NCBI GenBank assembly: GCA_014529385.2 | Contig: CM043965.1 | Coordinates: 14,884,912 to 14,948,911 of the forward strand | Reading direction: 5' to 3' | DNA from: Adiantum capillus-veneris | Taxonomy: Eukaryota; Streptophyta; Polypodiopsida; Polypodiales; Pteridaceae | Length of the DNA stretch: 64,000 bases | Shown: one piece after another, positions 1-12,000 of the stretch | How positions within the stretch are numbered: the first letter of the stretch is position 1 | How the letters are laid out: every line of letters begins with the position of its first letter | Program-made: the position numbers and the translations under genes | The notes under the pieces: model-generated | What the model was told of the DNA's origin: nothing | The model's input: the letters and a program-made list of their open reading frames with translations, nothing else | Databases searched by the model: none

Positions 1-2
1 CC

Positions 3-1121
3 AAGATGGATGATATTTCCATACTAGAGTCTAGTGTTGTGCAACTTGAGCAAGCTTCCAATAATGAGAACCAAGAAATCGATGCTTCAAAAATGCAACA
101 TACATCAAAATAGACTGAAAAGTCCACTCACGAGCTATTGCCAATTGGTACTACGTCATGTAGCGTAGATGTTGAGAAATCCATGCTTACAATTATATTG
201 GATTTAAATGGTCTATTGTTGAAACATTCCCCTCAACCATCCTCACACCACAACTCAGTGCAAATGGATTCAAATTAAAGATATATTATACTCAGGCCAG
301 GTTGCATCCAATTCTTGAAGACTATTTTACAGAGGTTTAATGTTGCAATTTGGTCGACATCTACTAGGAATAATGTGTATCAAATCCTTGCAGCACTAAA
401 CAACTTAGCTGAGGATACATTGCCTTTCTTTGCAATTTGGTCGCAAGATGTTTGCTACACCGCTCAAACTCAAAAATTGTTTAGACCCGACAATCCAAAC
501 GTTGAGGCAATGTTCAAGCCTCTAGCCAAAATTGCCATGGGGTTTGAATGTGATCCACAAAGAACAGTGCTTATTGATGACTCTCCTTACAAGGGATGTA
601 TTTCACCAGCAAACAATTGCATTTTTCCACCACAATTTGATGCTGAGAAGATGGTTGACAATATGCTCTTGGAGGAGCTACTGCCATACTTGATTCAGCT
701 TGATGAGAGAAGGGATGTGCGTGATTTAATTGCTTCTAATCGTTATGGAAAACCTATAGTGACAAATGATAGTGAATACAAACAAATCATGGAGTATTGG
801 AAGCAAAAAAATGATGTTTGGTCAGCTAAGGTGTTCTTTACAAGAAGAATACCACCTGCAAAAGGTGACAGGGATAAAACTATCATTGAAAATGCAAGTG
901 ACACAAGCCACCGCAATGAAATGAGAAGAGCCCAAATACAAAAGATCTTAGCAAAGGAGCGTACACCCATTGAAAGCATGAAGGTGTCACAATTGACCAC
1001 TTTAGCTAGGCAATTGGGTTGTAACACAAAAGGAGTTTTGAAGGCAACCACAGCAAAGGCTTATATAAATAAGGTGAAAGCTGAGAACAATCTTCTAAGG
1101 CTGGATAGAAAGCAACCCTAA
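3..1121 (+). pseudogene. FCP1/NIF-type HAD phosphatase-like gene, copy 1, disrupted
   Basis: One reading frame runs from the window edge to the stop at 1119-1121, broken by TAG at 111-113 and TAA at 276-278. It shows the HAD/FCP1-like layout: motif I as D-L-N-G-L-L (bases 201-212), the strand AIWSTST near 345-365, and VLIDDSPYK (567-593) with the paired acidic residues. The family normally has D-x-D in motif I, where the first Asp is the nucleophile and the second is the general acid; here the second is Asn. The C-terminus (about 960-1085) has a SAP-like pattern (PIESMKVSQLTTLARQLGC...KAYINKV), which is my inference. The longest uninterrupted stretch starts with Met at 315, but that drops motif I. 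Family members dephosphorylate proteins such as the RNA polymerase II tail; this copy is probably inactive. The 5' end lies outside the window. If the stops lie in unrecognised introns the gene could still be live, but I see no such introns. Confidence 0.72.
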
Positions 1122-1570
1122 GGTACTAGTGACATGTCATATATTCTTGATACACATACTTGAACACCCATGTGCATGGTCTCAGGATTCACCACTTGTC
1201 CACTCTATATCATTATATTAAAAAAAATTGGGTTTCCATATCTAAATGGATCTTTGCTTGGATAAGTGGTAGACCTTGAGACCTAAATACCCATTGTACA
1301 CTAGATCATTGGTTAAGCCTTATGCACTTCAAGCATACCTTTAACAACAAGTAGTAGTTATTAGTTGACTTAAGTCTAGTTGAACTCCATGGTATTGAGA
1401 CTAAGAGAGAGTGTAGCATAAAAAAGAGTCGGGATTTTAATTTGACTTTCTTTCTATTAATGAGTAGATCATAGATGGATTTTGGTATCTAATAAAACCT
1501 TAGGGTAGACAATGTAAAACTCATGTCTATTGTTGTGTTTGCATTAAGTGTTCTTGTTCTTTAATTTCAG

Positions 1571-2346
1571 AACCATTACAGAAAAATGGATTGGCTATAT
1601 GCTGGCATAAATTGAAGAAAACTATTGAATTACCCATCCAACCTCCTCCAAGACCTTGTCCAAGGAATGAATCACCTCCTTATCACCTACCACTTGCTTT
1701 CAAGGACATCAAAAGAGTACTTATCTTGGATCTAGACGGGTTACTTCTCAAGACAATTGAAATGAAACATGGAGATTCTATGCCATCTTGGGCTCAACAC
1801 ATGCGACTTGTGGAGGATAAAGATGAAGTTTATCATGTGGTGCGACTAGACGCACAAAGTTTTTTGGATTTTTGTGCTGATTACTTTGAGCTATGGATAT
1901 GGAGTTGCTATAACTTAACAAGGGTGCAACGCATCACACAGAAATGTTTTCCTGAGCAGTATACCAAGTTCAAGGTGTTTATGAGTAACAAAAATTGCCA
2001 AAATCCAAATATCATGTTAGGATTTACAAGGGTTTATCACAAAAATTTGAGTGATATTTGGAAGATATTTGAGGATTTGGATGTAAACAATACCTTAATT
2101 TTTGATGACACTCCATATAGGGTGATGTGGAACATGCTAGGGACATATCTTATATTTCCAAAGATGTGGAGGCAAACTTCCGAGCAACTTCAAAACTTCT
2201 TGCAGAGAACCATAATTCCATGGTTGGTAGGATGGTTGTATGCAAGAGATAAGAGAGTCTATACATACAACACAATTGTAAATCAGTATAGTGATTCTGA
2301 GACAAATTATGTCCTTGGTGTGTACTTGTCAACACAAAAGCATTGA
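1571..2346 (+). CDS. FCP1/NIF-type HAD phosphatase-like gene, copy 2 (3' exon)
   Basis: The exon follows a good splice acceptor (pyrimidine-rich TTTAATTTCAG ending at 1570) and stays open from 1571 to TGA at 2344-2346. The frame reads PLQKNGLAICWHK before the first internal start, so an upstream exon is expected; a TTG at 1591 is not a believable start. Motif I is intact as LILDLDGLLLK (Asp codons at 1729 and 1735), followed by LWIWS near 1890-1905 and LIFDDTPYR (2095-2121). It is a diverged paralogue of the gene just upstream: the same order of motifs in the same strand, suggesting tandem duplication. It lacks the C-terminal SAP-like tail of copy 1. A protein-phosphatase role is known for the family; the substrate cannot be read. 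No clear 5' exon was found between 1122 and 1570, so it may share the exons of copy 1 or be a partial duplicate. Confidence 0.72.
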
Positions 2347-2465
2347 ATAAATATAGCCATAAGATGCTTTTTTTATTCTAGTGTGTATCTTTCAACATTT
2401 TTATAATTTGATATAGTCTTTTCTATAAAAAAACAAAGGTGTGTCAATTTTATGAACACTTGAAT

Positions 2466-2583
2466 GGAGTGCACCCTACTCTAAGGGGACTTCAATGTAC
2501 TATCGGAGTGCATCCTATTGTAAGGGGACTCTGATGTATTGCTAGAGTGCACCCAAATTTTTGGGGACTCATTTTTTATTTGA
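2466..2583. repeat. 39-bp tandem repeat, three units
   Basis: GGAGTGCA or AGAGTGCA recurs at 2466, 2505 and 2544, each followed by CCTA-type sequence and then a GGGGACT block, giving a 39-bp period with moderate divergence. It lies 120 bases after the stop of the second phosphatase-like gene. The following stretch, 2584-3110, is AT-rich and holds nothing I recognise. Confidence 0.6.
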
Positions 2584-3114
2584 TTGGGGCCTATGTTGGG
2601 TCATATAGTAAACGAGATTCATTTTTTGTCAATTCATATCGAGGTTGCATTTATTTGTAACTATGAGAGAATTGATGTTTGATGTCAAAATAAAACTTGT
2701 AAGTATGGATCAGAGAATTCATGGACTTTAAATATGTGAGAGGGATCTTTTTCTTGGGCACAAATGTTTGCTTCAAGAATTTTGTCATTACATACTTTAT
2801 GTGAAAGAGTTTTAGAACCTAAAAGACTTTGAAAACAAAACTATGGAATCTAAGTGCATGTATTCTTGAATGGCTTGAAAGTTGATGTATACATGCATGT
2901 CGCCTTGATGAAGATTTAGATCTGACAAGATGCAAAGCTATAATTATTGGACGTTACCTTTGTCAATTTGGTAATAACATATTTAACTTTCTTTTATTAT
3001 GGGTGGAAAATATATTATTATGTGCATTTGGAACCTAATTGCTTGACCTTCAAACCAAGATTCCTATGTTATTTTTTCATATACTTTTTTGTAATGAATT
3101 AATATTTTGGATAC

Positions 3115-4500
3115 AAGGTCCACCACTTGTTCAAGCTAGATCTAAGAAAGTATATATACTGAGTCTTCAAACTAGTAAACCAAGGGAAGAGAGAAGCAGG
3201 GTCCATCACTTGTCCAAGCTTATCTCTAGACAACATAGAGAGATGTTAGGTCTACTAATTGTCCAATATAGTCATGGAGAAATGATAGAAGGTTGATCCA
3301 CTTGTCCAACCTATCATCCCTAGTAAAATGGGAGGTTTGGCCTTAAGATTCACCATGTAACCAACCTATAATTCATTGTATTATGAAGAGTAGAAAAGCA
3401 AAGCTCCACCACTTGTCTAAGGTAGTTCCAAAATCAACATGGAGAGAAGCAAGCTTCACCATTTGTCCAAGATAGGTTCCATTAAAACATGGAAAACCTC
3501 ATATATGTTGTACATGGAAGGTTTTTTCCAAGGTCCACCACTTGTCCAAGCTACGATCCATTAAAACATGGATAGAAACAAGGCTCCACAACTCGTCCAA
3601 CCTTTATAGCTGCAAAGTGTACCGGTAGTCTAAACTAGGCATGGGAAAATAATAGAAGGTCCACCACTTATCCAATATATTATCTCTAATAGCATGGGAG
3701 GTTTGGTCTCAAGATTTAGGAATTGTCTAACCTGTATTTCATTGTATTATGACGAATTTGGTTTTAAAGTCAACTACTTATCCAAGCTATAAGTTTATAT
3801 CTTGAATGGTATTCCTTCCCATCACTTAGAAAACCAATGATATGTTGTACATGGGGGGGTTTGTTACAAGGTCCACCACTTGTCCAAGCTAGTCTCATTG
3901 AAACATGGATGAAGACAAGCTCCACCATTTGTTAAATCTAGACTCCATTGAAATCTAGAAAATCCATTCTATGTTGTACATGGGGTTTTTGTTTTAAGGT
4001 CCAACACTTGTCCAAGCTAAGATCCATTGAAACATGGAGTAGAGAAACACTCCACCACTTGTCCAAGCTAGGAAACATTGATAGTAGTTGGCTTAGTTTA
4101 AAGATCCACCACGTGTCTAAGCTAACTCTATTGAAACATAGAGAGAAGCAAAGGTCACCAACTGTTCAAGCTAGGCTCCATTGAAACATGGACAGAAGCA
4201 AGCTCCACCATTTCTCCAAGATAGGCTCCATTGAAACATGGAGAGAATCAAAGGTCCACCATTTCTCCAAGCCAAGCTCCATTTGTCCAACCTATAAGGT
4301 TATATCTTAAATGGTAATCTTTCTAATCACTTGGAATACCCATGATATGTTTTACATGGGGGTTTTGTTCCAAGATCACCACTTGTCCAAGCTAACTCTA
4401 TTGAAACATAGAGAGAAGCAAAGGTCCACCACTTGTCCAAGCTAGTCTCCATTGAAACAAGGAGAGAAGCAAGCTCCATCATTTCTCCAAGATAGGATAG
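3115..4500. repeat. Degenerate ~50-bp repeat field, core CCACCACTTGTCCAAGCT
   Basis: The core CCACCACTTGTCCAAGCT and the partner TCCATTGAAACATGGAGAGAAG recur many times, clearest near 3180-3230, 3410-3480, 3530-3600, 3870-3930, 3990-4080 and 4150-4500. Adjacent units such as those at 4171 and 4221 are about 50 bases apart; elsewhere spacer sequence separates them. The short open frames across this field (such as 3039-3296 and 3948-4184) are translations of the repeat, not genes. Confidence 0.7.
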
Positions 4501-4760
4501 CATGGATAAGTGCACCTTGAAACCAACCTTCCTATGAGGCAATAGAGCATATGCTACATATTTTATGTATGCCCCATGCCTCAAATTAAGAAGTTATAGA
4601 TTAGAAGTGGACCTTGCTTGAATGTCACATGCAATAAATTAAGAAAAAATAGCCAAGTGGATTGTATTCCTCAATGGATCCTTGCTTTCACAAGTTGTGA
4701 ACCTTGAGTCACTTTTACATTAACTTGGACAAGTGGTGGACCTAGAAACCAAGCTCTCCA
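4501..4760. repeat. Inverted copies of the CCACCACTTGTCCAAG repeat
   Basis: After about 4500 the same core appears on the opposite strand: AACTTGGACAAGTGGTGGACC near 4730-4750, and degenerate versions near 4600 and 4690. The field therefore has a head-to-head layout. From 4761 to 5268 I see no gene, repeat or signal. Confidence 0.5.
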
Positions 4761-5268
4761 TGTTGAGATAAGTTGTAGGTAGGACAGTAGAACATAGACA
4801 ACGATAATGGATGCAATATACTCGTCTCCTAATAATCCAATTGATTAAAACCATGGTATTTTAGTTGTTTTCATTGTGTATTGTATGTGCATAAAGTGGA
4901 ATGAGACCTTAAGAAAACTCAAATTTTTGACAAAATCTCTATATTTTGTACATGATATATTGAAAGTTGTCCAACCTGGGAATTGGGATTTTCCCACTTT
5001 ACCTAATATGGTCTTTAAAGCTGACTACCCATAGAACAAATCTCCGCTCACCCCAAGTTTGAGCACAAGAAGACGCTCACTGATTTTTGTGTAGAAATTG
5101 TGATAGAATTGTGGCTAGATGGTTTGCTATAAAATACAAGGCTAGATTTTTTCGGTCTAGCTTCTAGCCCTATTCACCCAAGAAGGGGTTGCCACATCAA
5201 CACAAGCTCCTACAAGGAGGTGACGGACTGGCTGGGGCTGCCGTTATGTGCTCAGAACAGGGGAAGAA

Positions 5269-5481
5269 TGTTAGGGCTCAAGTCAAGAAAGGTTGATTGA
5301 TGGCTTGAAGCGGTTAGAAAGAAGCAAGAGAAAGAGCTAGGATGTGGGTAGATAATATAAGAAGAAAGGATAAATCCAGTGTGACAGAGAGAGCATTGAG
5401 TAAAGAATTTTTAGGAAATATGACGTAGCTTAGTAGATAATTGAGTAGATTACTTAATGGAGAGAGATAATTTTCACACAC

Positions 5482-5512
<31 letters not shown>

Positions 5513-6064
5513 TACACACGATATACGTGGTTCACCCAATGTGGGCTACATACACGGAAAAGCAGGCACTCAATGGCTTTAGTACTTCAAAACAAGGAGT
5601 AGATTACAAAAGGACTATACCCTTTTGGAGCTCCCGCCTTGCTTTACTTCACCACCTCACACCCACCTTGTTGCAACAACTTCACACTATGAAATGTTTG
5701 TAGAAATGGCCTCCTTTTATAGGCCAAAAGGGCTACCCTCTCTCATGAGAGGAAGCCGTGTGTAGCCGCCCTTGTGTAGACAAGTCCAAATCGGACCCTC
5801 CATTCCGCCCATGTGTGGCCGCCCTTAAGAGACATGTCCTTCTTTGAAATTGGCCACCGGCCATTGACTACCGGCCGTTTTTCGACCGCCATCCAACCAT
5901 AATATTTCAGCGAAAAGGAATATTATGAGACTCGCCGTAAAAATTTGGTTTCCGCGAGTGATTTTTCTTCATGCATGATGGATTCTCCTCATAACAAGGG
6001 CCTTACAAATGTGTGTTTTTAACACAAAAATTTACAAGGGGTAAATCAGGCTCCATAGTTAACA
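5269..6064 (-). mobile_element. LTR (3') of truncated copia element A
   Basis: The segment starts TGTTA and ends TAACA, the short inverted ends expected of an LTR, and is 796 bp long. Read on the minus strand it lies just after the copia pol frame and is preceded by a purine-rich tract (see next entry). It contains an AG/GA microsatellite at 5483-5512. The bases before it are AAGAA, but no matching target duplication can be tested because the 5' LTR is missing. No second copy was found in the window. Confidence 0.7.
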
Positions 6065-6080
6065 ATCTCCCACTTGGAGA
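6065..6080 (-). other. Polypurine tract of copia element A
   Basis: On the minus strand the bases are CCAAGTGGGAGATT directly before the LTR start TGTTAAC. This is the common plant copia plus-strand primer form (AAGTGGGAGATTG) and fixes the inner border of the LTR. Confidence 0.7.
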
Positions 6081-6124
6081 CTGATCTCCAAACCAAACCT
6101 GTGATTGCTTTCCATCGTGCCTTC

Positions 6125-8790
6125 TTATTCTTGAATGCCGATTGAAGATGAGAAAAAGCTCAACTTCTCCTTGTTGACCACCTTTGTAAACATGTCTGCA
6201 GGATTCTCACTTTTATGCACCTTTCCTAGCTTTAGATGTCCCCTCTTCCAAAAGAATGCAATGAAGTGATATCTCACCTCAATGTGCTTTGTCCTTGAAT
6301 GAAAGGATGAGTTCTTTGCAAGATGGATAGCGCTTTGGATATCACCGTGTATAAGACACAATTGTCTTGTTTGAATCCAAGCCCTTCTAAAAATCTGTGA
6401 AGCCACATAATTTCTTTGCTTGCCTCTGTCATTTCTATGTACATACTCTGCTTTTGTGGTAGAAAGTGAGACCACTTTCTGCAGCTTTGAATCCCAACTT
6501 ACTATTGTGCCTCCAACCGTGAATACATAGCCAGTAGTGCTCCTTTGAGTATCTTTGTCACTTGCCATATTTGCATCAGCATATGTTTGAAGAAAAATAT
6601 CAGTTCCTCCAAAATACAAAGCATTTGTTGTTGTCCCTTTTAGATACCTAAGTATCCACTTCACAGCTTGCCAGTGCTCTTTACCTGGGTTGTGCATGAA
6701 CCTACTTACAACTCCCACTACATGTGCAATGTCTGTCCTTGTCCAAACCATAGCATACATAAGAGAACCTACCACTACAACATATGGAACTTTAGACATA
6801 TAGGCTATCTCTTCTTGTGTCTTTGGACACATATCCTTGGTTAGTTTAAAGTGACCAGCTAAACGTGTAGAAACTATTTTTGCATTTTGCATTGCAAACC
6901 TTTCTAGTACCTTCTTGATGTAATCCCCTTGAGATAGCTTTATTGTCTTCTTCGTCCTCTCCCTTGATATCTTCATACCAAGTATCCTCTTTGCAGCACC
7001 TAAATCTTTCATTAAAAAGAATTTAGATAACTCCCCTTTTAGGTATTTGATGTCCTGCATGTTAGCACTCGTAATTAACATGTCATCAACATACAATATT
7101 ATGATGATGAACTTCCCATCTCCCAAATTCTTTGTGTAGACGCAGTGACTGAGTTGCATCTTGTGAATCCGTAATTGAGCATCCATCAATTGAATTTCAA
7201 GTACCACTATCTTGATGCTTTCTTTAAACCATACAAGCTCTTCTTTAATCTGCAAACCATTTTCTCCTTACCTTTTAGTTCATACTCCTTTGGTTGAAGC
7301 ATGTAGATTTCCTCCTCTAAGTCACCGTGAGGGAATGCCGTATTTACATCCATTTTCTTGAGATTTAAATCATGAGCAGCCACAAGGCTTAAGACAAGCC
7401 TAATTGAGTTCATTTTTACATCAGGAGAAAATTTTTCATTGAAGTCAATATCTTTCTTTTGAGAAAACAGTTTTACCACTAGCCTAGACTTGTACTTTTC
7501 TTCCCACCTTCTTCTTCCTTTAGCTTATACACCCATTTGTTCTGCAGTGCCCACTTACCTTTATGCAACTCAACCAACTCCCATGTTTGGTTGAGATGTA
7601 ATGAGTCCATCTTGCATGCTCTTCATCCATTCTTCTTTGGATTTGTGATGCATAGCTTCTTCATATGATTCCGGCTCTTCAGAATCTAAGATCAAGAGAT
7701 GGTTGAAGGATGGAACACCTTTCTGGAGGTCTACTTGCTCTTGTAGACCTTTGGGGAATATGTTGAGGCTCCTCAATTGGTTGACGTTGTTGCACATTGT
7801 CACCGTTTGTAGTCCTTGAGTCTTTATCGTCCTCAAGCTCCATGTACTCATCACCTATTTCTTTTGTTTGTTTTCTTTCCAAGTAATCTTTGTACATATT
7901 TTGTTCGTTGAAAATTACATCCCTACTTCTAAAGATTTTACTATCTTCAGGATTCCATAGGCGATACCCAAATTCACCTTCTCCATAGCCAATGAAGAAA
8001 CACTTTTTGGACTTTGCATCTAGCTTTGACCTTAAGCTTCTATCTATGTGCATGAAATCCTCACACCCAAACACTTTGAGAAATGCATAATTCACTAGTT
8101 TACATGTCCATGCCTCTTCTGGAACTCCCCTATCCAATGCCGTTTAGGGTGACCCGTTGATTAGGTACACAGACATACTTACAGCTTTTGCCCAAATCTC
8201 AAGCTGTAGGCCTGCATGTAGACGCATGCTTCGTGCTCGCTCCATGATTGTTCTATTCATCCTTTTAGAAATTCCATTTTGTTGAGGTGTCCTTGGCATT
8301 GTCACTTGCCTTCGAATGCCATTGCTAGCACAAAAGCTTTCAAAAGCTTGGCTGCAATATTCGCCTTCATTGTCAGATCTGAGGCATTTAACCTTGGTAC
8401 CGGTTTCATTCTCCACAAACGCTTTCCACCTTTGAATATGGAAAACACACTGGAGTTATTCTTCATGACATAAACCCATGTTTTTCTAGTTGATCATCTA
8501 TGAATGTTACATAGTACAATGAGCCACCAAGTGATGGTGTACTTGTAGCACCCCAAACATTGGAATGAACCAACTAAAGTATTTTATTTTTTTCTTTCAT
8601 TTCTTGATTTTTGAAGTTTACCATAAACACAATCTTCACAGAACTCTAAGTCCGCTACTTTCAAACCTGGTAGAAGCTTTTGTAGGCGAGATGAGTGTGA
8701 AACCATGAGACACTAGGAATTTGTACATTATAAAACCAAATAGGCATCTTATCAAGTGGAAAAAATGAAAAGTGCCGATCGAGTAGGCGC
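6125..8790 (-). pseudogene. Ty1/copia polyprotein remnant (integrase, RT, RNase H), element A
   Basis: Reading down the minus strand: a GAG-pre-integrase/integrase start near 8790-8490 (LVHSNVWGATSTPSLGGS, then YYVTFIDDQ), the integrase core at 8416-8144 (RSDNEGEY, TPQQNGISKRMNR), a linker at 8137-7679 (SKKCFFIGYG), and RT at 7479-6125. RT has MDVNTAFPHGDLEEEIYM, YVDDM and, as RNase H, TTGYVFTVGG and RTKHIEVRYHF. Integrase-RT order marks it as copia. At least four frame changes and several stops break it; the catalytic YVDD survives. Gag, protease and the 5' LTR are absent, so the element is 5'-truncated near 8.8 kb, where sequence shared with 26.6 kb takes over. Confidence 0.85.
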
Positions 8791-8901
8791 TTCACCATAT
8801 ATCATAATATATACATGATTATTTTTATTTCCATTCATCAAAAGGCATCAAAAGAGAGGTGAATGTTTTTATTTCACATTGTGCATGTGACACATTACAA
8901 C
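8683..8901. repeat. Dispersed segment shared with 26,598-26,871
   Basis: From TTTGTAGG through GTGTG..ACCATGAGACAC, GTACATTATAAAACCAAAT, CATATATCA, to TTTTTATTTCACATTGTGCA, this stretch matches 26,598-26,871 with several small gaps. The low-coordinate end may still belong to the copia frame, because a minus-strand frame HTHLAYKSFYQV continues across it; the rest looks like LTR or untranslated sequence. The element of origin is uncertain. Confidence 0.55.
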
Positions 8902-8914
8902 ATGCACCCCCTGT

Positions 8915-9064
8915 GAACCTGCACATCCTTCGGTATGTGCCACAATACTATTTCTTATGCATCAAAACTCATGGTCAGACAACACATTTGAACCTACATA
9001 TCCTTTGATATGTGCCACAATAGTATTTCTTATGCATTAAAACTCATGGTCAGAAACCACATTT
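8915..9064. repeat. 75-bp tandem duplication
   Basis: GAACCT..CATCCTT.GGTATGTGCCACAATA..ATTTCTTATGCAT.AAAACTCATGGTCAGA occurs at 8915 and again at 8990, a 75-bp period with a few mismatches. It lies downstream of the gypsy B pol remnant on the minus strand. Confidence 0.7.
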
Positions 9065-9089
9065 TAACTTTCATCCTCAATTTTCATAT

Positions 9090-12000
9090 AGGTAGGCCCA
9101 TCATCCTCTTCACACTAGGTTGTGCATCAAATGGATCAAAATTCCCTCTTCTTTTGACTAATTTAACCCTTTTTCTTGCAATGGGAATTTTTCATTTTTG
9201 TCCTATCCAGCTCAGCAAGGTGTAAGTTGCATTTCCATGCACATGCTTGACAACATAAGGTCCAAACCATCTCTTTGTAAGCTTTCTTATTGTAGAGTGC
9301 TGGTTTCAAGGATATATCATACACCAACACCCAATCATCGTCTTCAATGGATTTTGGTATGAGCCTATGTCTCTTGTCAAATCTATCTTTATTTTCAACC
9401 TTGCATCCTTTAGTCGAGATTTTGCAAGCAATGTCTTTAGGCCTTCATTCCAATTTTTGTATGTGCAGTGCAGGTCTTCTCTACTCATTATATCTTCCCA
9501 TGGAAATACATTCCATGTAAGAAGTACATCTTCAATTCGCATCACAGGTTTTTGACCATACATCAATTCAACAAGCATATAGCCAGTGACTAAACTATGT
9601 GTTGTACGCTCAGCTCATAATGCAAACGGTAGTAACCTTGGCAACTATCGAAGCTTATCTTCACAAGACTTAGCTAAAGCTATAATTATTGGAGGATGCC
9701 CTCTTTCACTCTTTCCATTGCCCTCTAGGTTATAAGCACAAGTTAAAGCTCATTTGATGCCCATTCTAGAGAAGAAGTCCCTTGTTTCTTCAAAATCCAA
9801 TTCTCCTCTATCTGCAATTGTTTTTCCCATACATCAATAATGACAAATCACATCTTGAAGAAGGAATTTACATACAACTTTAGTATTCTTTGTTCGCAAT
9901 GCACGCCCTTCAACTTGATTAAACAAATCTTCTTTTGCAAGCACCAAATACCTCATTTGCCAAAGTCCCAAGGGCATTGTGACCAAGTCCACAACCCATT
10001 TGTAATGTATGGCCAATGCATAAGTAGGATGTAGCCCATCATGATGCCATACATTTGGCATGCCACACAAGACTCCACAAACTCAACCACATCCTTATAC
10101 ATCCCTTTCCACCAATACCTTTCTTTTACTTTGGCAAATGTTTCCCATACTCCACGTTGTCCTACCCATAAACTTTCATGAAACTCCTTGATAATCTCTT
10201 GTTGAGTAGCCTTATTGCACACCACCCACCGCAACGGTGTTCCATCTCTTTGTTTAGGATGCTTCCATAAGTAGCCATCCTTCAAGAAGTATCCATATGA
10301 GTTTCTTCTTATCCTCTTAAATTCTTTCTATGTACATTCATCCTGTTTGTACAAGGTACTTAAGTAGTGACCTATCAAGATCCATTCACCCTCATATAAT
10401 TCCTCTGAAAAGGATTTGAGTGAAGATACAAAACATGCATGATTGCTCTTTTCATGAGCAATAGTGTAAAAATTTGTGCCTACATCATCTCCCTCAGAAA
10501 TCATGTCCTGTCATACATTTCCCTAAACAACATATCTGACATTGGATTATCCTTCCTTGCAATATACTTGAACTCAAGATTCAAGGACTTTATGTAGGCT
10601 ATCCATCGTAGCATTGAAATATCAAGAGTCAAACAGTTTGTAATCATTCCAAGAAGAGGCAAACAATCAGTTTCCACAACATTGATGCCCCTATCAAGTA
10701 CTCCTTGTCACATCTCAATGATGTGACCACTCCCCATAATTCCCTTTTTACCTGCACATAATCTTGTTGGCAAGAGCTTGGAACCTTGGCCCCAAACTTC
10801 ATTACATACATTTTTCCTTCATCATCATCTTTCCGTACTTCCCATCCTATTCCTGTAGGACTCATGTCCACTGTCACAATGACAAGTCTTTTGCATGCAT
10901 ACTCCTATCTTTCTCAAGGTTGGTGATGAAAGAAGTAGCTTCTTTAGTTTCCTCATGGCTTTTGTATGATCTTCTTCCTATTGAAACTTCTGATTCTTTC
11001 TCAATAGCCTACAGCGAGGATCTGCTACATGTGCATAATGTGGTATCCAAATAAGATAGAAGACGCAAGCACCAAGAAATCTTTGAACTACAGTTTGGCA
11101 GTTGTACATGTTTCCTTCATGTTTCTTTTGCATCCATCTTTTTTGGACAAGTCCTTCTACCATAAGGACCACACATATGCCCCACAATCAGCACTTCATT
11201 AACTCCAAATACAGACTTTTGTCCTGATAGGGTAAAATTAACTTCTTCCAACCTTGGAGAAGATTTTCTCATAGTCATCAATGTGGTTTGCAACAAAATT
11301 ATAGAACCCCCTTGAATCCATAGCTTCATCTTTGTCTTTGTGTTCACATCCTTTTATAGGAACACCATCAAGAAATGGCATTGTGATTTGAGGTATGAAG
11401 TCATGTAGAACCTTGTTCATCCCATTCATCATATGTGCAAATGAATGCATTTCTCCTTGAGATAAGGTACACATCCTTAGCATCCCCAAAGTTTTTTCTT
11501 AGTTGTCAGATCTCTACTCTCAACATCTAGTTGAAATTGATCGTACCATGAATAGAAATCTCCCATTGAGTAAATTGACTTTCCTGCAAACGCCTCTGTA
11601 ATTTCATCCACTATGGTTCTATACCCACATTCATGATGGTAACCTTCTTTGCAGCTTGCATGTCTTGTGTGAACTGCAAAGCTCCATTATTCTTGGGCAC
11701 AATGAACTACATGTTTGAATATAGCGCACAAGAAGGCTCCAAAATACCCATGCTGATCTTTTCATTGAGTAATTCTATTAACTTTGGCAAATGTGCATTC
11801 AAAATCAGGATTGGACACAAATTCCAGGGTACATGAGGGATAGTGAAGATCTTCATAGGTGCAACAACACTAGGATCAACACACCCTATCTCATGTGGCT
11901 AGAAAGCAAAAGCCTTATGGCATGTCTTGAAAGCATTTCTTTAAAACACTTTGTCTCTTCTTTTGTTAAAAATTTCTCACATTCAACCTTTATCTCTTTT

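Noticed and set aside
743-1051. Minus-strand frame of 102 codons
   Set aside because: Antisense shadow of the phosphatase-like copy 1.
3039-4584. Short frames at 3,039-3,296, 3,948-4,184 and 4,327-4,584
   Set aside because: They run through the CCACCACTTGTCCAAGCT repeat field and consist of repeated HLSKL-type words.
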